A DNA stretch of 64,000 nt from Bubalus kerabau. Its lineage: Eukaryota > Chordata > Mammalia > Artiodactyla > Bovidae. The stretch covers positions 33,639,001-33,703,000 of the forward strand of contig NC_073630.1 of NCBI RefSeq assembly GCF_029407905.1, written 5' to 3'. A program made the position numbers and the translations under genes. The notes below the pieces were generated by a model. That model was not told where the DNA came from and ran no database searches. It saw nothing but the letters and a program-made list of their open reading frames with translations. This document shows positions 12,054 through 24,370 of the stretch, in pieces (position 1 is the stretch's first letter; every line of letters starts with the position of its first letter).

Positions 12054-12251
12054 ATGGTTGACAGTATGAACTGTGCAAAAAATAGAAAAAACAAAAAGTG
12101 AAGCCTAGTATGCTGCATGTATAGCATAGTAGTCTTTGATCCTTTTACGTTAAAGAGAGAATTTTGCAAGACTGAGACTTCTACTTTGGCCTATCATAAA
12201 AGAGATAAGCTAAACCAACATTGCAGAAATCAGAACCCTAATACATTTCCC

Positions 12252-12533
12252 CGGAGAAGGCAATGGCACCCTACTGCAGCACTCTTGCCTGGAAAATCCC
12301 ATGGACAGAGGAGCCTGGTGGGCTGCAGTCCATGGGGTCGCTAAGAGTCGGACAAGACTCAGCGACTTCACTTTCACTTTTCACTTTCATGCATTGGAGA
12401 AGGAAATGGCAACCCACTCCAGTGTTCTTGCCTGGAGAATCCCAGGGACGGGGGAGCCTGGTGGGCTGCCGTCTATGGGGTCGCGCAGAGTCAGACACGA
12501 CTGAAGCGACTTAGCAGCAGCAGCAGCAGCAGC
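12252..12533 (+). mobile_element. BOV-A2 SINE (full dimer) with 12-bp TSD
   Basis: Complete dimer ending in about seven AGC units. The TSD AATACATTTCCC is at 12240-12251 and 12534-12545. Confidence 0.96.
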
Positions 12534-12545
12534 AATACATTTCCC

Positions 12546-15036
12546 AAAGACTCTATAATTTGGTTGATGGAGTCTCTCTTCATGAAGTACGCTGCAACTA
12601 TAAATTTTTTAGAAATTCATATTATTTGGGTTCCATCCAAACCTTGGATTTGCATCTCTCATTAACATGGGGATTTTCATGTGGACCTTTAATGCTTCAG
12701 TTGTTTTAAGTGCACCTAAAAATGGATTAGAGATACTTGGCTAATGGGGTTGAATTTTAGCTGCGGCATGCAGTTTTTACAGAAGCCCTTATTAACTACA
12801 CACTCTGAGCCAATGGTATATGATGCAGTGAGATCCATACCAATTGCTCTGAAAAGCTTTTTCTCTCTACGTTTACTTCAGTGTCAAATGGCCCAGCAGA
12901 CCTGATCATTAGATATAGAAAACATTCACTTTCTACATAATTGGATGTGGTGGGTGTGAGGGCAAAGGGCCACTGAGGCACTCCTTCTTACGTGAATGTA
13001 ATGGATACAAAGAAGAAAAGTTCAAAGTCATACATGCGAGAACAATGGGGATTTATCACAATTCTCTGTGATGCTTCCCTTGAAAATAACAAGATGAAAT
13101 GTTTCGTGTTTGGTTTTTAAAGAGTGTTTTATTTGTCAGTCATTCTCGATGTCTCTGTGTTCAAACTGACAAGACCAGTATTCTGCTGCCTGAGGCAGCT
13201 GGCTGAAATTAATGATATAAAACACAGGCAACTTGACAGGAAGCCATTTTGCAAAGCTAGTGATTGTGACTTGGAGGAAATTTGAAATTAAGTCTATCTT
13301 GGGGTGAGGGCCATCCTTTGAGAGATATTAATCATTGACCATCCATCAAAACATCAGCTTGCAATTAAAGTACATAATTTTGCTTTGGTAGCACAATTTC
13401 TAAGGAATCATTGTGTTAAAAGTCAACATCATAGGAGTGGATCATATTCTATTAGGAGAAAAGCCTGTATGAATGGATGAAAAATTAAACCGTTCTTTAC
13501 TATTTGACAGCTCATCAGTCCAGAAACTTAGAGTTTAAATTTAGAGTCTAAAGGGTGCTTCCTTTAGCACTTCTGCCAAATGTGGTGAGTGAGATGATTT
13601 TTTTTAAGGCCATAGCCAGGGCTAATCAAAGCAAAACTGTAGGAAATAAACCAGGTCTAGCATCAGCATGGTTTCCCCTCTGATCATGTCGCAGAAGCAG
13701 TGGAGCCCAGGCTTGGAGGCTGCTTCTTCAGGTTGTCCCTGGGTGGTACTGCTCTTTTCACTTTCCACATTTCCTTGGGATGTAAATGGACAGAGTTGGG
13801 TTGATGATTCTTGCAAGAATATAAATTTTTTGTTTAATTCTGCAATTCCCTCTGATTATCTATTATTCTTTTCATCCAAGTAGACACATAAATTCAAGGT
13901 GTAGCTGAATTTCCTAGAATATTGGACTTCACAAATTAACCAACTGAGGAGAACTATGTGACTTTCTTATTCTTGAGCATTTATGATAGGATTTCAAACA
14001 CTTTTATTTAGGGTAACAAAGATGTGTGTACATATTTATTTTTAAAGATATCTGTACTTACAGATTCTGTGCTTAAGAAAAGGTAGTTAACCTACTGTCG
14101 GTAGGTTTGAAAGAAATTAAATATTTTAGTTAAGATATTCTGTATTTTTCAACAATATTTAGTTAAAAATTCTCATCAGTTCTCTGTCACTATACTTATA
14201 GTGAAATAGATACACAGATACTTTAATTACACTTTTAAATAAAGTTGTGAGCACACATTTTGTATCTAAAATCTGCCCTAGATATAAAAAGTCAGTTCTT
14301 CCAAGCCAAATATTTTCAGTTATATGTTTTTGTTTGATTTTTTTGAATAGAAAGAAATCAGGTGAAACAAAACACGCAAAATATTACAGAAAAAATCATT
14401 TTAGTTTTTAATACTGAGTAAATGCAACTAATTTTGCTCATATTAGTACTTGGATCCTTTTTTTAAAAAATTAATCTTAAAAAGGAATTAAAACATATTT
14501 TCATGAATGCATATTAAAAATTTGAACACAAAAATACCTTCTGTATATGAAAAATTATAATGCTATTCAAAAAGATTTAAGTACTTCTGAGAATCTGGTT
14601 TTGTAGCTTTATAATGTTTTAGGGAGAAAAGTTCCAATTTTCTGTTTTATGAAAGAGATCACTAACTTAAAATCTGAAGTAGCCAAACTATTTTTTATGA
14701 CCATAAAAATCCAGAAAAATAGTGAATATATTGCTAAATACAACTAAATATATTTATGCTGTAGATTTTATTTCTGAACTAAATATAGATTAGTAAGGTA
14801 TTATCGCCTAATAAATATATAGATGCAATTGTATAGATAAGGAGCAGACTTCAAAGACTAGATCTTGTTAGTTGCATCAATGATATATTGGTTCTTCTGT
14901 GATTTGGAACATCTGGGTAACTGGTTAGGCTTTCAGTGATAAGATTGTACTAGCTGTGCAGAATTGTTCTGTTTTGAATGTTTATCATTTAAAAAATTTA
15001 TATGCAAGACATTTCCCATTTTCACTGTCTCGAAAT
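12546..15036. other. Unclassified sequence, very AT-rich in its right half
   Basis: No exon, RNA or confident repeat was recognised. The part after about 13900 is dominated by A/T runs. Short open frames around 13620-13880 look random. Confidence 0.45.
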
Positions 15037-15135
15037 TTTTTTTAAAATTTTATTTTTAAACTTTACAAAATTGTATTAGTTTTGCCAAATATCAAAATGA
15101 ATCCGCCACAGGTATACATGTGTTCCCCATCCTGA
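15037..15135 (-). mobile_element. Cattle-type L1 3' end, very short copy
   Basis: The complement of the L1-BT 3' terminus: poly-T, ATTTTTAAACTTTACAAAAT, ATGAATCCGCCACAGGTATA, CATGTGTTCCCCATCCTG. Strongly 5'-truncated, about 100 bp. Confidence 0.85.
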
Positions 15136-15867
15136 TTTTCTTTGTATTTTTTGGCTCCCTGAGACAAAGAAGTCTTTTTCACTTTTACTTATGAAATAGC
15201 TTTAATGATAAAATATTTCTGGTCTGTATTGTAGCAAAAGACAAGGAAGGGTTCTTCATGAATTTATTAGAAAAATGGAGAGAATAACATAGCAGTTCAT
15301 TTAGAAGATAGGGATATAAAATCAGATATTTCTTTGGGTTAGGGAAATAGAGAAAATATGTAACTTTTCTCCCTTTTTACTCTTTTTGACATATTCATTT
15401 ACTATAAGGCAGGAGCTATAGCATTAATTAATAAATAATGACAGAATGGAACACATTCTTTGGAATGCAGTTTATGGCTTCTTGCCCACGATGGCAAAAC
15501 AGCTGTTTCTGCTGAATTATTGGAATGTGAGAAGAAATGATGTAAACGCTTCAAAGCACAGGGAGTAAAAGGGATTTTTTTTTTTTCTCTTAAGTCCCAG
15601 TGAATAGAAGCTTTTATACACAAAGAAAGAATTCAGAGAGCCCTGTACTCTTTGAGCACAACACTTCTCCTTGTGCATTCCCATTATTCTGCCAGATCCT
15701 CAGGGTAAGATGTTTCAGGGGCTTCTGGTCGCACAGGACTATTCTGTTCTCCCACGGATCACTCACAACCAGAAGACCCTATATTCCCCTTCAGGTGAAC
15801 CTGTATAAGATCTCTACAGGGAGAGGGTGGGGAACAATGGCAAGCTGGGGTTGATGCGGTGGGGTAG
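15136..15867. other. Unclassified sequence
   Basis: No feature was recognised apart from a T-run near 15576. Confidence 0.45.
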
Positions 15868-16115
15868 CTAGGGGCTCTGGAGTTGAAAGACCTCAGAGCA
15901 GACCCCAGATCTGCTTTGTAACACTGGGACCTCTGTCAAGTTACTTAATACAGAGAGCATGTTACTCAACTGTACCTCTATGTTTTATCAATAGCATGAG
16001 GATAATAATAGAATTGATCTCATAGAGTCTTTAGTGAGTATTATCAGAAATGATTTATGTAAGAGAAAATGTCTGGCTCATGTAAACACTGAATAAATGG
16101 TAGTTATTTTTATTA
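15868..16115 (+). mobile_element. MIR SINE
   Basis: Ordered MIR blocks: GGGCTCTGGAGTTGAAAGAC, CTCTGTCAAGTTACTTAA, GAGGATAATAATAGAATTGA, and a terminal CACTGAATAAATGGTAGTTA. Confidence 0.75.
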
Positions 16116-16224
16116 GTCATTTTATTCCACAGCACTTTTCAATAGGTCTGTTGTACAGAAGGTGACATTTATGGCATTGAATAATTTCTATACATTTAAA
16201 AAAGATACTGAAATGGAAGTCAAA

Positions 16225-16344
16225 CCAGATCCTGATCAGACACCACTAAATACTTGCTGTGTGATTTAGCAAAGTCATTTAAATTCTTCAAATCTCAGTT
16301 CACTTACCTGAAAAATGAAAGTAATGATTTCTATTGATTCTATG
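16225..16344 (+). mobile_element. MIR SINE fragment
   Basis: TACTTGCTGTGTGATTTAGC, AATCTCAGTTCACTTACCTG and AAAATGAAAGTAATGATT match the MIR middle and 3' half. The end is duplicated in tandem. Confidence 0.6.
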
Positions 16345-16383
16345 ACCTGAAAAATCAAAGTAATGATTTCTACTGATTCTATG
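16306..16383. repeat. 39-bp tandem duplication
   Basis: Two units (16306-16344 and 16345-16383), each beginning ACCTGAAAAAT and ending GATTCTATG, with two mismatches. It duplicates the end of a MIR copy. Confidence 0.93.
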
Positions 16384-16384
16384 C

Positions 16385-16500
16385 TTATTACCTTCTAGGT
16401 GCTGTGCTAAGTGCATTATAGGGCTTAACAACCTTAAATGTTAGGAACTATTACAGCATTTTACAGGGAAAGAAACAAGTACAGAGAAGGCACCTGACTC
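16385..16500 (+). mobile_element. MIR SINE fragment
   Basis: CTAGGTGCTGTGCTAAGTGC, CATTTTACAGGGAAAGAAAC and AAGTACAGAGAAGGC match the MIR core. Confidence 0.65.
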
Positions 16501-17842
16501 TATTCATTTAAACAGTATGTGCTGAGCCCCTGTTACCTGTTAGATACCTCTTCTTGATACTCGAGATAGGCCTGTGTTCTAATAGGGAAGGGGAATGAAG
16601 ATTTTTTTTTTTTTTGAAGAATTTTTTTTAAAAAGAAAATATATCATACGTTGGAGTGATATGCAAAGAAGAAAGAAAAAAAAAAGAAAATTAAAGCTGC
16701 GAAACATGTGGGATGACTTAATAATTTTAGGTAAGGTCACCAGGGACAGTCTCACAGAAAAAGGAGGCATTTTGGAGGTAAAAGCCTAAAAGGATTAAGG
16801 AAGAGTCCCAGAGAAAAGAAAGAAGCAAGTGTTTGCATTTTCAAATGCTCCCTTATGTTGCTGGTATAACTACCTACCTCTTTGGGCTCTTGAGAAAATC
16901 AAGGGAAATAATATGATTAAACTGTGTAAACAATAAAGCACTAGGTAAGTGATAATTATTACTATTCAAAAGAGGAGGAGAACATTGCGATGCAGTTTAG
17001 TATCAGACAGAGGTCTGTCAGGTTTTCTCTACTGTTTTCCTGTCCTTTTGTTCCTTAAAACTACATTTTCAAAAAATGTTCTCGTACACACGATGTGAAT
17101 TCACTTCCTAAGGCAATCACAATAGGAAAAACACATCACTGCTGTTCCACCTGATACAGACTCATCACTGAATTTCAATAGCTCTTTAGAAACATTCAGA
17201 ATAGTTTTCTGCCTGTAATGGAGACCAAACAATTTTTTTATAAAACCATTCTTGGTTTCCCAAGTGAAGGCCATTTGGTATATCAGAAATTTCCTCATCC
17301 TGATGCTGATAAATAGCTTCAGTGAGACAGCTTGTTCAAAGTCACAGATTTTTATTAAAATGCTCCATTAATTATTAGGTCACCTATATGATTCAGTCAA
17401 GCCTGACTGAAAACTAGCACTGAAAACACTTGTAAATTTTATTTCATGATTCTCTAATGACCCAGTTGAGACCAAGTTATTCAATCACTCCTGTGATTGA
17501 ATCCAGGATCCTCTTATTTTCCATTCTTATTTTCTTTTTTTAAGGTAGCTTTAAGTAAGAATTCTTTCAGTATATTTTCTGCAATTCAGGAGTCGCAAAA
17601 TAAAGGAATTCATTAAAGAGAAATTCATAGAACTGAAAGAAGGTTTTCTTTCAGGGGTGCAAAACTTGCAGGTCATGTAACCTACAAGGTACAAGGCCTT
17701 GTTTTAATTCTGAAAATAGCGAGTACGACTCTCATTTAAGTAACTGTTAATACCCAGTGTGATGCTTCATTTCTTTTACTTTTTTAAAAGGAACTTTAAA
17801 TATAAATATGGATTTCAGTTTTGTTGTAAAAAGGCTTCCCAA
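16501..17842. other. Mostly unclassified, with one MIR tail
   Basis: Contains T- and A-runs at 16601-16690 and a decayed MIR tail at about 16868-16965 (CTACCTCTTTGGGCTCTTGA, TAAAGCACTAGGTAAGTGAT). Otherwise nothing was recognised. Confidence 0.45.
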
Positions 17843-18100
17843 GCATCGATTCTTCTGTGCTCAGCTTTCTTTATAGTCCAACTCTGACATCCATACATGA
17901 CTACTGGAAAAACCATAGCCTTGACTAGACGGACCTTTGTGCACAAAGTAATGTCTCTGCTTTTGAATATGCTATCTAGGTTGGTCATAACTTTTCTTCC
18001 AAGGAGTAAGCGTCTTTTAATGTCATGGCTGCAGTCACCATCTGCAGTGATTTTGGAGCCCCCCAAAATAAATTCTGTCACTGTTTTCCCATCTATTTGA
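17843..18100 (-). mobile_element. BovB LINE internal fragment
   Basis: Reverse-strand BovB covering the 'ITADGDCSHDIKRRLLLGRK' to 'MYGCQSWTIKKAEHRRIDA' part of the ORF, open across about 85 codons. It lacks the BovB 3' tail, so it was probably rearranged or deleted after insertion. Confidence 0.88.
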
Positions 18101-18735
18101 AATGAATTTTAGGGTTATATCATTCATTTAGAGCTAACCATGATAGAAAAATTTTAAACTGTAAAAATATAGTTGCTACTTGTCTCAGTGTGGCTGACAC
18201 TATTTCACTTAACCTTGAGGGGGTTCAGGGAGTGGCCTATTTTTAGCAGAGATTTCATTGCACCTTTCATTGGGTAATGCAGTGATGATGAGTCCTGAAA
18301 AATTAGCCAAATATTTATCATTGTGCTTTCTTCTGTCCTGACAGGAGCTGTGTTGCTAAATTTCAAGAGGTTAGCATAATCAATTCAATGAAGCTGTAGC
18401 AAAAGAGATGATTTCTCCTTCCATTGCTTGAATTTTTATAAAAGTAATACATGTTCGGATTGATTTTTTTAAAAAATCTGTGCATAGCTCCAGGTGGTGT
18501 CTATTATTCAAAAATGGTTTAAAGTATGGGTGGGATAGGAAATTAGGAGTGAGTCAGTCCAAGAATATGGAGCAAAGAATAGAGTGAATTGAGGTCACAG
18601 CTTAAAACACTGTTCTTTCTCATTAAACCCCCATCTCATTTCACAGGTTCCACACCAGCAGTCTAACCCAGCAGTCTAACCCTATTTTCTAAAAGCAGTT
18701 CTAAAAGCAGTCCCTAGCCCAAAGGAGCCAGGCTC
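18101..18735. other. Unclassified sequence
   Basis: Two tiny adjacent tandem duplications near 18656-18711 (GCAGTCTAACCC twice; TTCTAAAAGCAG twice). Nothing else was recognised. Confidence 0.4.
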
Positions 18736-19170
18736 TCCATGGATGGCCCTGGCTACCTCAGCCCCATCACTCTCTGCCTCCTATGCTTCAGTTCATCCAC
18801 CTAGACCTTCTTGGTCCTCAGCAAGTTCTCCATGCAGGCATATTCTAATTTGCTGCTTGGAATGCCCTGTAAAGAAAGGTGCTAGTGGCTGGTTCCCACA
18901 CTCCATTCAGGTCTTTGAGCAAAAGTCACTTTCTCAGAGCCATTGTGTCTGAATACCTCATCTAAGACCTCTCCACCCTCACCACACGCTTACTGCCTCA
19001 CCCTCTGTTGTCTTCATGTCACCACCGGCCATATTCCATCTTCATTTGTTTGTTTTCTGTCTCTTGGCTCTGTTACTCAAGCTTCATGAGTTGGGGTCTT
19101 TGTTTTGTTATTGTTAAATCCCCAGCATCTAGATCAGTTCCTGGTACTTAGTAGGTGCTTAATGATAACT
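18736..19170 (+). mobile_element. L2 LINE 3' end
   Basis: Decayed L2: CTGCCTCACCCTCTGTTGTC, then GTTACTCAAGCTTCATGAG, AAATCCCCAGCATCTAGATC and CTTAGTAGGTGCTTAATGA in consensus order. Confidence 0.65.
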
Positions 19171-20149
19171 GGAGTAAAATCAGTGAGTTCCTTCATGAGA
19201 AGATAATTTTGAAACGCAAACAGTGAAGGAAACCAGCAAAGTTCCTTCCTTCATGGAATTTAACTTATTTAGCTTCTTATTTTAGTAACTTTACATACGT
19301 TCTAGTCCATTAAAGCAGAACATATATCAAGCCTAGAAACCAGGAAATGAGAATAGAAACTGAGAAGGATACATATAAAGGAATTCTTTAACTTATTTAA
19401 CAGCTGAAAATTGTATATTTACTCAAAGAGCATCTTCTTCCATTGCAGAATCAGGGTTTAGTAATGAACAGTATATGTTCATCAGTTTAGTTTAAGGATT
19501 ACAAACATACTAGACCTTCTCTCAGAGACACAGGTGAGATAGTCTGTTGTTCGATTTTAGGATACCAGATTTCTTTTCTCCCATTAAAATTTTTTTCTCT
19601 CTACTAATTTATTCTGTTAATTTGTCACGTGAAGAAAGCACTCTTAAAAGGATGCAGAAAATTTCTTTTATCTACAAAAACAAACAGCAAAATAAAAAAA
19701 AATAATCCAAAACACCTTAAGGAATACTCCTGCAGAGTGTCTCTGCCAGGAGTTCTGTAACGACAGCGATAGTCACCTGACCTGTGACCCGCAAGATGCT
19801 GTGAAGGTCGCCAGGACAAACAGTTCTCTTTCTCTTTGTGAGGAACATAGAGCTTGTAGATTAATGACCCTGAGGACATAATGCAAATTTAAATACACCT
19901 CCGTTTCCCAGCCTTACAAAGAACATACAGGGAATGCCATGTATAAGTGATTGTTTGAGACTGGAAGCTAGTACGATTTCTGTTATTGGTTCTAAATATT
20001 TGTTAGTCACAAAATTTCAGTCCCTGTGATAATAGTAAAAAAGTATGAAGAATGTATTATTCAAAATGTTAAAGGTTAATATTTTCCAGCATGTATTTTC
20101 TTTTACATTTCAAACTAAAGGGAATTTCTTTATTTCAAAAAAGAAAAGG
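19171..20149. other. Unclassified AT-rich sequence
   Basis: No feature was recognised. Confidence 0.45.
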
Positions 20150-20158
20150 AAACTATTT

Positions 20159-20278
20159 ATTTATTTTGACTACACCATGCAGCATGCAGGATCTTTAGTT
20201 CCCCAGCCAGCAATGGAATCTGAGCCTCCAGCAGTTAAAGCGTGGAGTCTTAACCACTGGCCTACCAGGAAAATCCCC
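20159..20278 (-). mobile_element. CHR-type artiodactyl tRNA-derived SINE with TSD
   Basis: Reverse-strand element: CATGCAGGATCTTTAGTTCC then the tRNA-derived end GTCTTAACCACTGGCCTACC. The TSD AAACTATTT is at 20150-20158 and 20279-20287, with a third copy at 20342-20350. Confidence 0.8.
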
Positions 20279-20287
20279 AAACTATTT

Positions 20288-20341
20288 TTTAAAATTTATT
20301 TTTAACTGGAGAATAATTGCTTTACAATGATGTGTTGGTCC
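20288..20341 (-). mobile_element. L1 3'-terminal stub
   Basis: About 50 bp complementary to an L1 3' end (AATTTATTTTTAACTGGAGA, TTGCTTTACAATGATGTGTT), bounded by AAACTATTT on both sides. Confidence 0.6.
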
Positions 20342-20350
20342 AAACTATTT

Positions 20351-21019
20351 TCTAAAAGCAGTTCTAGGTTCACATCAAATTTAAAAGTAAGGTACAGAGA
20401 TTACCCAAGCAACCCCTTATCCTTAACGTTCATAGTTAATCTACTTTTGTAGATTTGTAGATATGTACTTTTGTGTCAACTTTTAGAAATTAATATTTTA
20501 TGTTAGTTTTGTATCTTTTTTTTTAAAGCATACAATTGATTTATAACTCTGGGAGTGTTATTTCATTATTATTCAAAAACTAAAATTCTGAAAGTCATCT
20601 TTTCCCTCCTAATTCCTCTTGTATTCTCCATCCTTGTTCAAAGTACCCCTCAATATTCCTCCAACTCTTTTGTACTTCTTTTCTTTTGCTCTTTTTCTGC
20701 TCTCTTCCCCAATGTATCCTAAACATAATAGCCAGCATCAATCTTCAGATGCCACTCTAATCACATTGCATTTTTTTTTTCCAACAAGGCAACCTGTCTA
20801 GAGTGGTTGCCTCTGTGAACTCTCCACTCTTTATCCCTTGCCACACACACACCGGGAATGTCAGAGTCGTGACAGAGCAAGGAAGTTTGTATGTACACGT
20901 GGACTTGGAGAGGCTCCCTGGTTATTGTGTCTTTTTTGTTTTTAGATTTTTTTTTTTTAATGTGGACCATTTTTAAATCTTTGTTGAATTTTTTACAATA
21001 ATACTTCCTTTTTATGTCA
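20351..21019. other. Unclassified sequence
   Basis: T-runs near 20516, 20770 and 20947. Nothing else was confidently identified. Confidence 0.4.
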
Positions 21020-21133
21020 TTTTATTTTTTTGCCTGAAGGCCTATGGGATCTCAGCTCTCTGACCAGGGATCAAAGCCATACCCCGTAAACTGGAAGAAG
21101 AAGTTTTAAGCACGGGACCCCCGGGAAGTCCCT
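21020..21133 (-). mobile_element. CHR-type SINE fragment
   Basis: GGCCTATGGGATCTCAGCTC, TGACCAGGGATCAAAGCCAT and terminal GGGAAGTCCC match the reverse complement of CHR elements. Diverged. Confidence 0.7.
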
Positions 21134-21649
21134 CCTTGGGTGTTTTATATACCACTTCACTGCTGCAACCTCCTTCACACGTGTTTTACCTGACAGGCCC
21201 ATCTCCAGTTGTATTCTTCATTTTGTTCAAGAAAATGTAAATTTTTCTTTTCTTTGAGCCTTTATGGATAATATCCAAACTCCTGATAACATAATGTTTC
21301 TACTATTCAAAGCATTGCTAAAAATTCATCTCTGTGACACTTTCTAAAGCTTCTTTTTAATCATACCCACATTCTTTCAAAATGAATGTAGCTATCTCCT
21401 TATATAATTGTAATTAGCTCTGTTCATTCTTTCTTGGGCTCTTATGAATGGTTAATGAGTGCTTCTTTCTCTTTGTGAAATCTGTAAATACAAATTGTTA
21501 AGGGGATCTAGGGGGTTGGGGGGATGGGGGGGCGTCTCACTCTGATGGAGGGATCAGGAATTATTTTCTGGGAAAAGAAGTTTTTCAGAGATGTGGAGAT
21601 ATGGATGTATAACTAATAGCAGTGTAACTTTCAATAGTGAGCGATGATA
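21134..21649. other. Unclassified sequence containing a G-run cluster
   Basis: Contains the G-quadruplex candidate listed separately. Nothing else was recognised. Confidence 0.4.
21502..21532 (+). other. G-quadruplex-type motif
   Basis: Four G-runs of 4, 5, 6 and 7 bases (21502-21505, 21511-21515, 21518-21523, 21526-21532), separated by loops of 5, 2 and 2 bases. This fits the intramolecular G4 pattern. Confidence 0.8.
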
Positions 21650-21659
21650 CATAGTTGAA

Positions 21660-21861
21660 CTTGTGTGTGTGTGCTGACTGCTTAGTTGCTCAGTCGTGTC
21701 CGACTCTTGCGACTCCATAGACTGTAGCCTGCCAGGCTCTATGGGATTCTCCAGGCAAGAATACTGGAGTAGGTTGCCATTTCCTTCTCCAGGGAATCTT
21801 CCCGACCCAGGAATCCTGCCTTGCAGGCAGACTCTTTACCGGCTGAGCTACGAGGGAAGCC
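21660..21861 (-). mobile_element. Bov-tA SINE with 10-bp TSD
   Basis: Reverse-strand Bov-tA ending in CTGAGCTACGAGGGAAGCC. The TSD CATAGTTGAA is at 21650-21659 and 21862-21871. A short (TG)n tail lies at the left. Confidence 0.95.
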
Positions 21862-21871
21862 CATAGTTGAA

Positions 21872-23592
21872 TGTACGTAGGTTATTTCATCTTTATGTAT
21901 ATTAATTCCTAGTTTATAAAATTAGGAGATCAGGAATATAAATTAAAATAGGAACAAACATGTTAAATAAACAAATGAAGCTGGATGGACATAAGAAGCA
22001 TTTCGTTGTTTCTTGATCATTTTTACTTTGACATTTAATAGCCACAAAGGATGAGATAAATTTCTTAAGGGAAACTGCCCCACAAACACAAGTGCTATGA
22101 TGTATGGCAGCTGACACTTGGGACCTGATATGTGGAAAGCAAATACCCTATCTGAAGGGAACTGCAGCAATTTAGCTCGACTTATTGTTGTCATGTAGGA
22201 TTGTGAGCTCAATGTGTCTAGATCTGAGTTTTCAAAAGAATTAAGAAATTGGAATTTTGATACAAAATCTCCTGATTTTTTAAAGTGACCTCTAACAAAA
22301 ACAAAGCTATGTAGACCAAACTAAACCCAATGAGGTCACACAATGAAGGCATACCCAGCTAAGGACCTGCCGAGATATGTTTCCTTAAGACTAGATCACG
22401 CTAAGATTCCTTTCTGTGCTAGAGCGCTCCATGCTAAGTTGTTTGAGGGCACGAACTATCTATTCTTTAACTATATAAAAAGCATTGCTACTGCAGATCA
22501 GCAACTGACAAAAATATTTAATCAGATTTCCTTGGATTGAATTTTTATGGTACTATAAAGGTACTTTTGGTGGACAACGAACACTGATAGTTATGAGGGA
22601 AGCCATTTTTAAGAAAGGGCCCAAGTGATAAACTGTGGAACCTATGTTAGAATCTGGTTAGAAAAGATTTAACAGGATGCAAAGGAAAATGACAAATAGC
22701 TGGAGTGTGTCTGGAAGTACAGGACAATGGGGAATCAAGGAAAAGGGAGTTATTCATTCATAATAGTGGACTGTGCTGACCGGCTTTGGGGAGTGAAGAA
22801 ATCAAGTGGTTAGTCCAGGGAAGAAGCAGTGTGATTTGGCTGAGAGAGGTTATTGGAAACCTTGGAAAGGGTGGCCCTTTGCATGAGCTGGGATGGAAGC
22901 AGGTTGGAGAAGGTTACTGGAGTTAGCAGTGAGAAATTGGAAGCTCCAGAAGTATGCCACTTTCTCAGGAGTCTGGATACAAAGAGAAGAGAGACGAGGG
23001 GAGAATTGCAGAATCCATTGGTTTCAGGGAAGACAGTGTGTTGGAAATGGGGAGTACTTGTGCTCTCTTGAAGTTGGATGGTGATAAACTCTCTTCATTG
23101 TCACTGGTATATTGGAAAGTAAGTGACCTCTTTTGACTAGCACCCTGGTGACTTATGTAAACCCCTCTCTGGTGTGCATAGTTGAAACAAAATTTCTTGC
23201 TAGATTCTCCATGAGATAATTAATAAAATTATGACTCATCATTTGAGCATATTTGGAGTATATTCAGAAGTTCAATACCTTCACTATCTCACAGGTTGCC
23301 AGAAATCAACCATCTCTCCTATGTTTGAAAGTCACTTTAGCATGTAATAGTGTCTCCAGACCCACGGGTTTAGTTCATTAAAGGTGGGTTGTACTTTAAA
23401 AAATTGACTGTGGTGCCAAGCTGAGCCAAGAGCTTTCTGTGGTTATTTTTGCAGGCTGTGCAGAACAGGATCTCTACCTGTCTATATGTAGCCCTTCCTC
23501 TGAATTCCATGTCTGTCCCCTTCCTGGGGCCACTATTACCTAAGCTGACCCATATGCTCTGGCCTTGGACTCCAGCATAATGTCAGATTGCT
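21872..23592. other. Unclassified sequence
   Basis: The part from about 22590 to 23130 is purine-rich on the + strand with short overlapping open frames in all three forward frames. That reflects composition and not a gene. Nothing was recognised. Confidence 0.4.
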
Positions 23593-23601
23593 AAGAGCTA
23601 C

Positions 23602-23884
23602 AGATGGAGAAGGCAATGGCACCCCCCTCCAGTACTCTTGCCTGGAAAATCCCATGGATGGAAGAGCCTGGTGGGCTACAGTCCATGAAGTGCATGAAGA
23701 GTTGGACACGACTGAGCGACTTCCCTTTCATGTTTCACTTTCATGCATTGGAGAAGGAAATGGCAACCCACTCCAGTGTTCTTGCCTGGAGAATCCCAGG
23801 GATGGGGAAGCCTGGTGGGCTGCTGTCTACGGGGTCACACAGAGTCGGACACGACTGAAGCGACTTAACAGCAGCAGCAGCAGC
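23602..23884 (+). mobile_element. BOV-A2 SINE (full dimer) with 9-bp TSD
   Basis: Complete dimer ending in about five CAG units. The TSD AAGAGCTAC is at 23593-23601 and 23885-23893. Confidence 0.95.
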
Positions 23885-23893
23885 AAGAGCTAC

Positions 23894-24361
23894 GGAAGAA
23901 CTCACATCCTCAGGTGTCTTACAGCCATTTCTTTTTTTTTTTCTTCTACTGAATAGTACAACGCACTTCTGTTTTCACGAATTTTAAAGTTCCTGTTAGC
24001 CTATTTGCAGAAATTAAACATAAATCCTGTGTTGTATGGTATATGGGAAATACATAGAAATAGAAATCTGTCTTTTTTGTTGAAATTCCCTAAAAAAACA
24101 CATAAATAAAGCTTGTATACAGGAGGGGAGACTAGTGGATTTATCTTGAAATGGTGACTTTGGATGAAATGATTGATTTCCTTGGTTATAATACACTATT
24201 GTGTTGTTGTGTAATGTGACAGAGTTTTACTGATATTAAAAATAACATAAATGTGATGGTGTAAAAATGTGCATTCCTCCAGCAAATCCATTTATTTGTT
24301 TCAAATTTAAAATTAACTTACTTCAAATTTATTTCTTCTCTTCTGGTAAAGGTATTAAAAC
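23894..24361. other. Unclassified AT-rich sequence
   Basis: No feature was recognised. Confidence 0.45.
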
Positions 24362-24370
24362 AGGTGACTG

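Noticed and set aside
22853..23136. Overlapping open frames in three forward frames
   Set aside because: Simultaneous openness in all frames reflects purine-rich composition and few stop codons, not coding selection.
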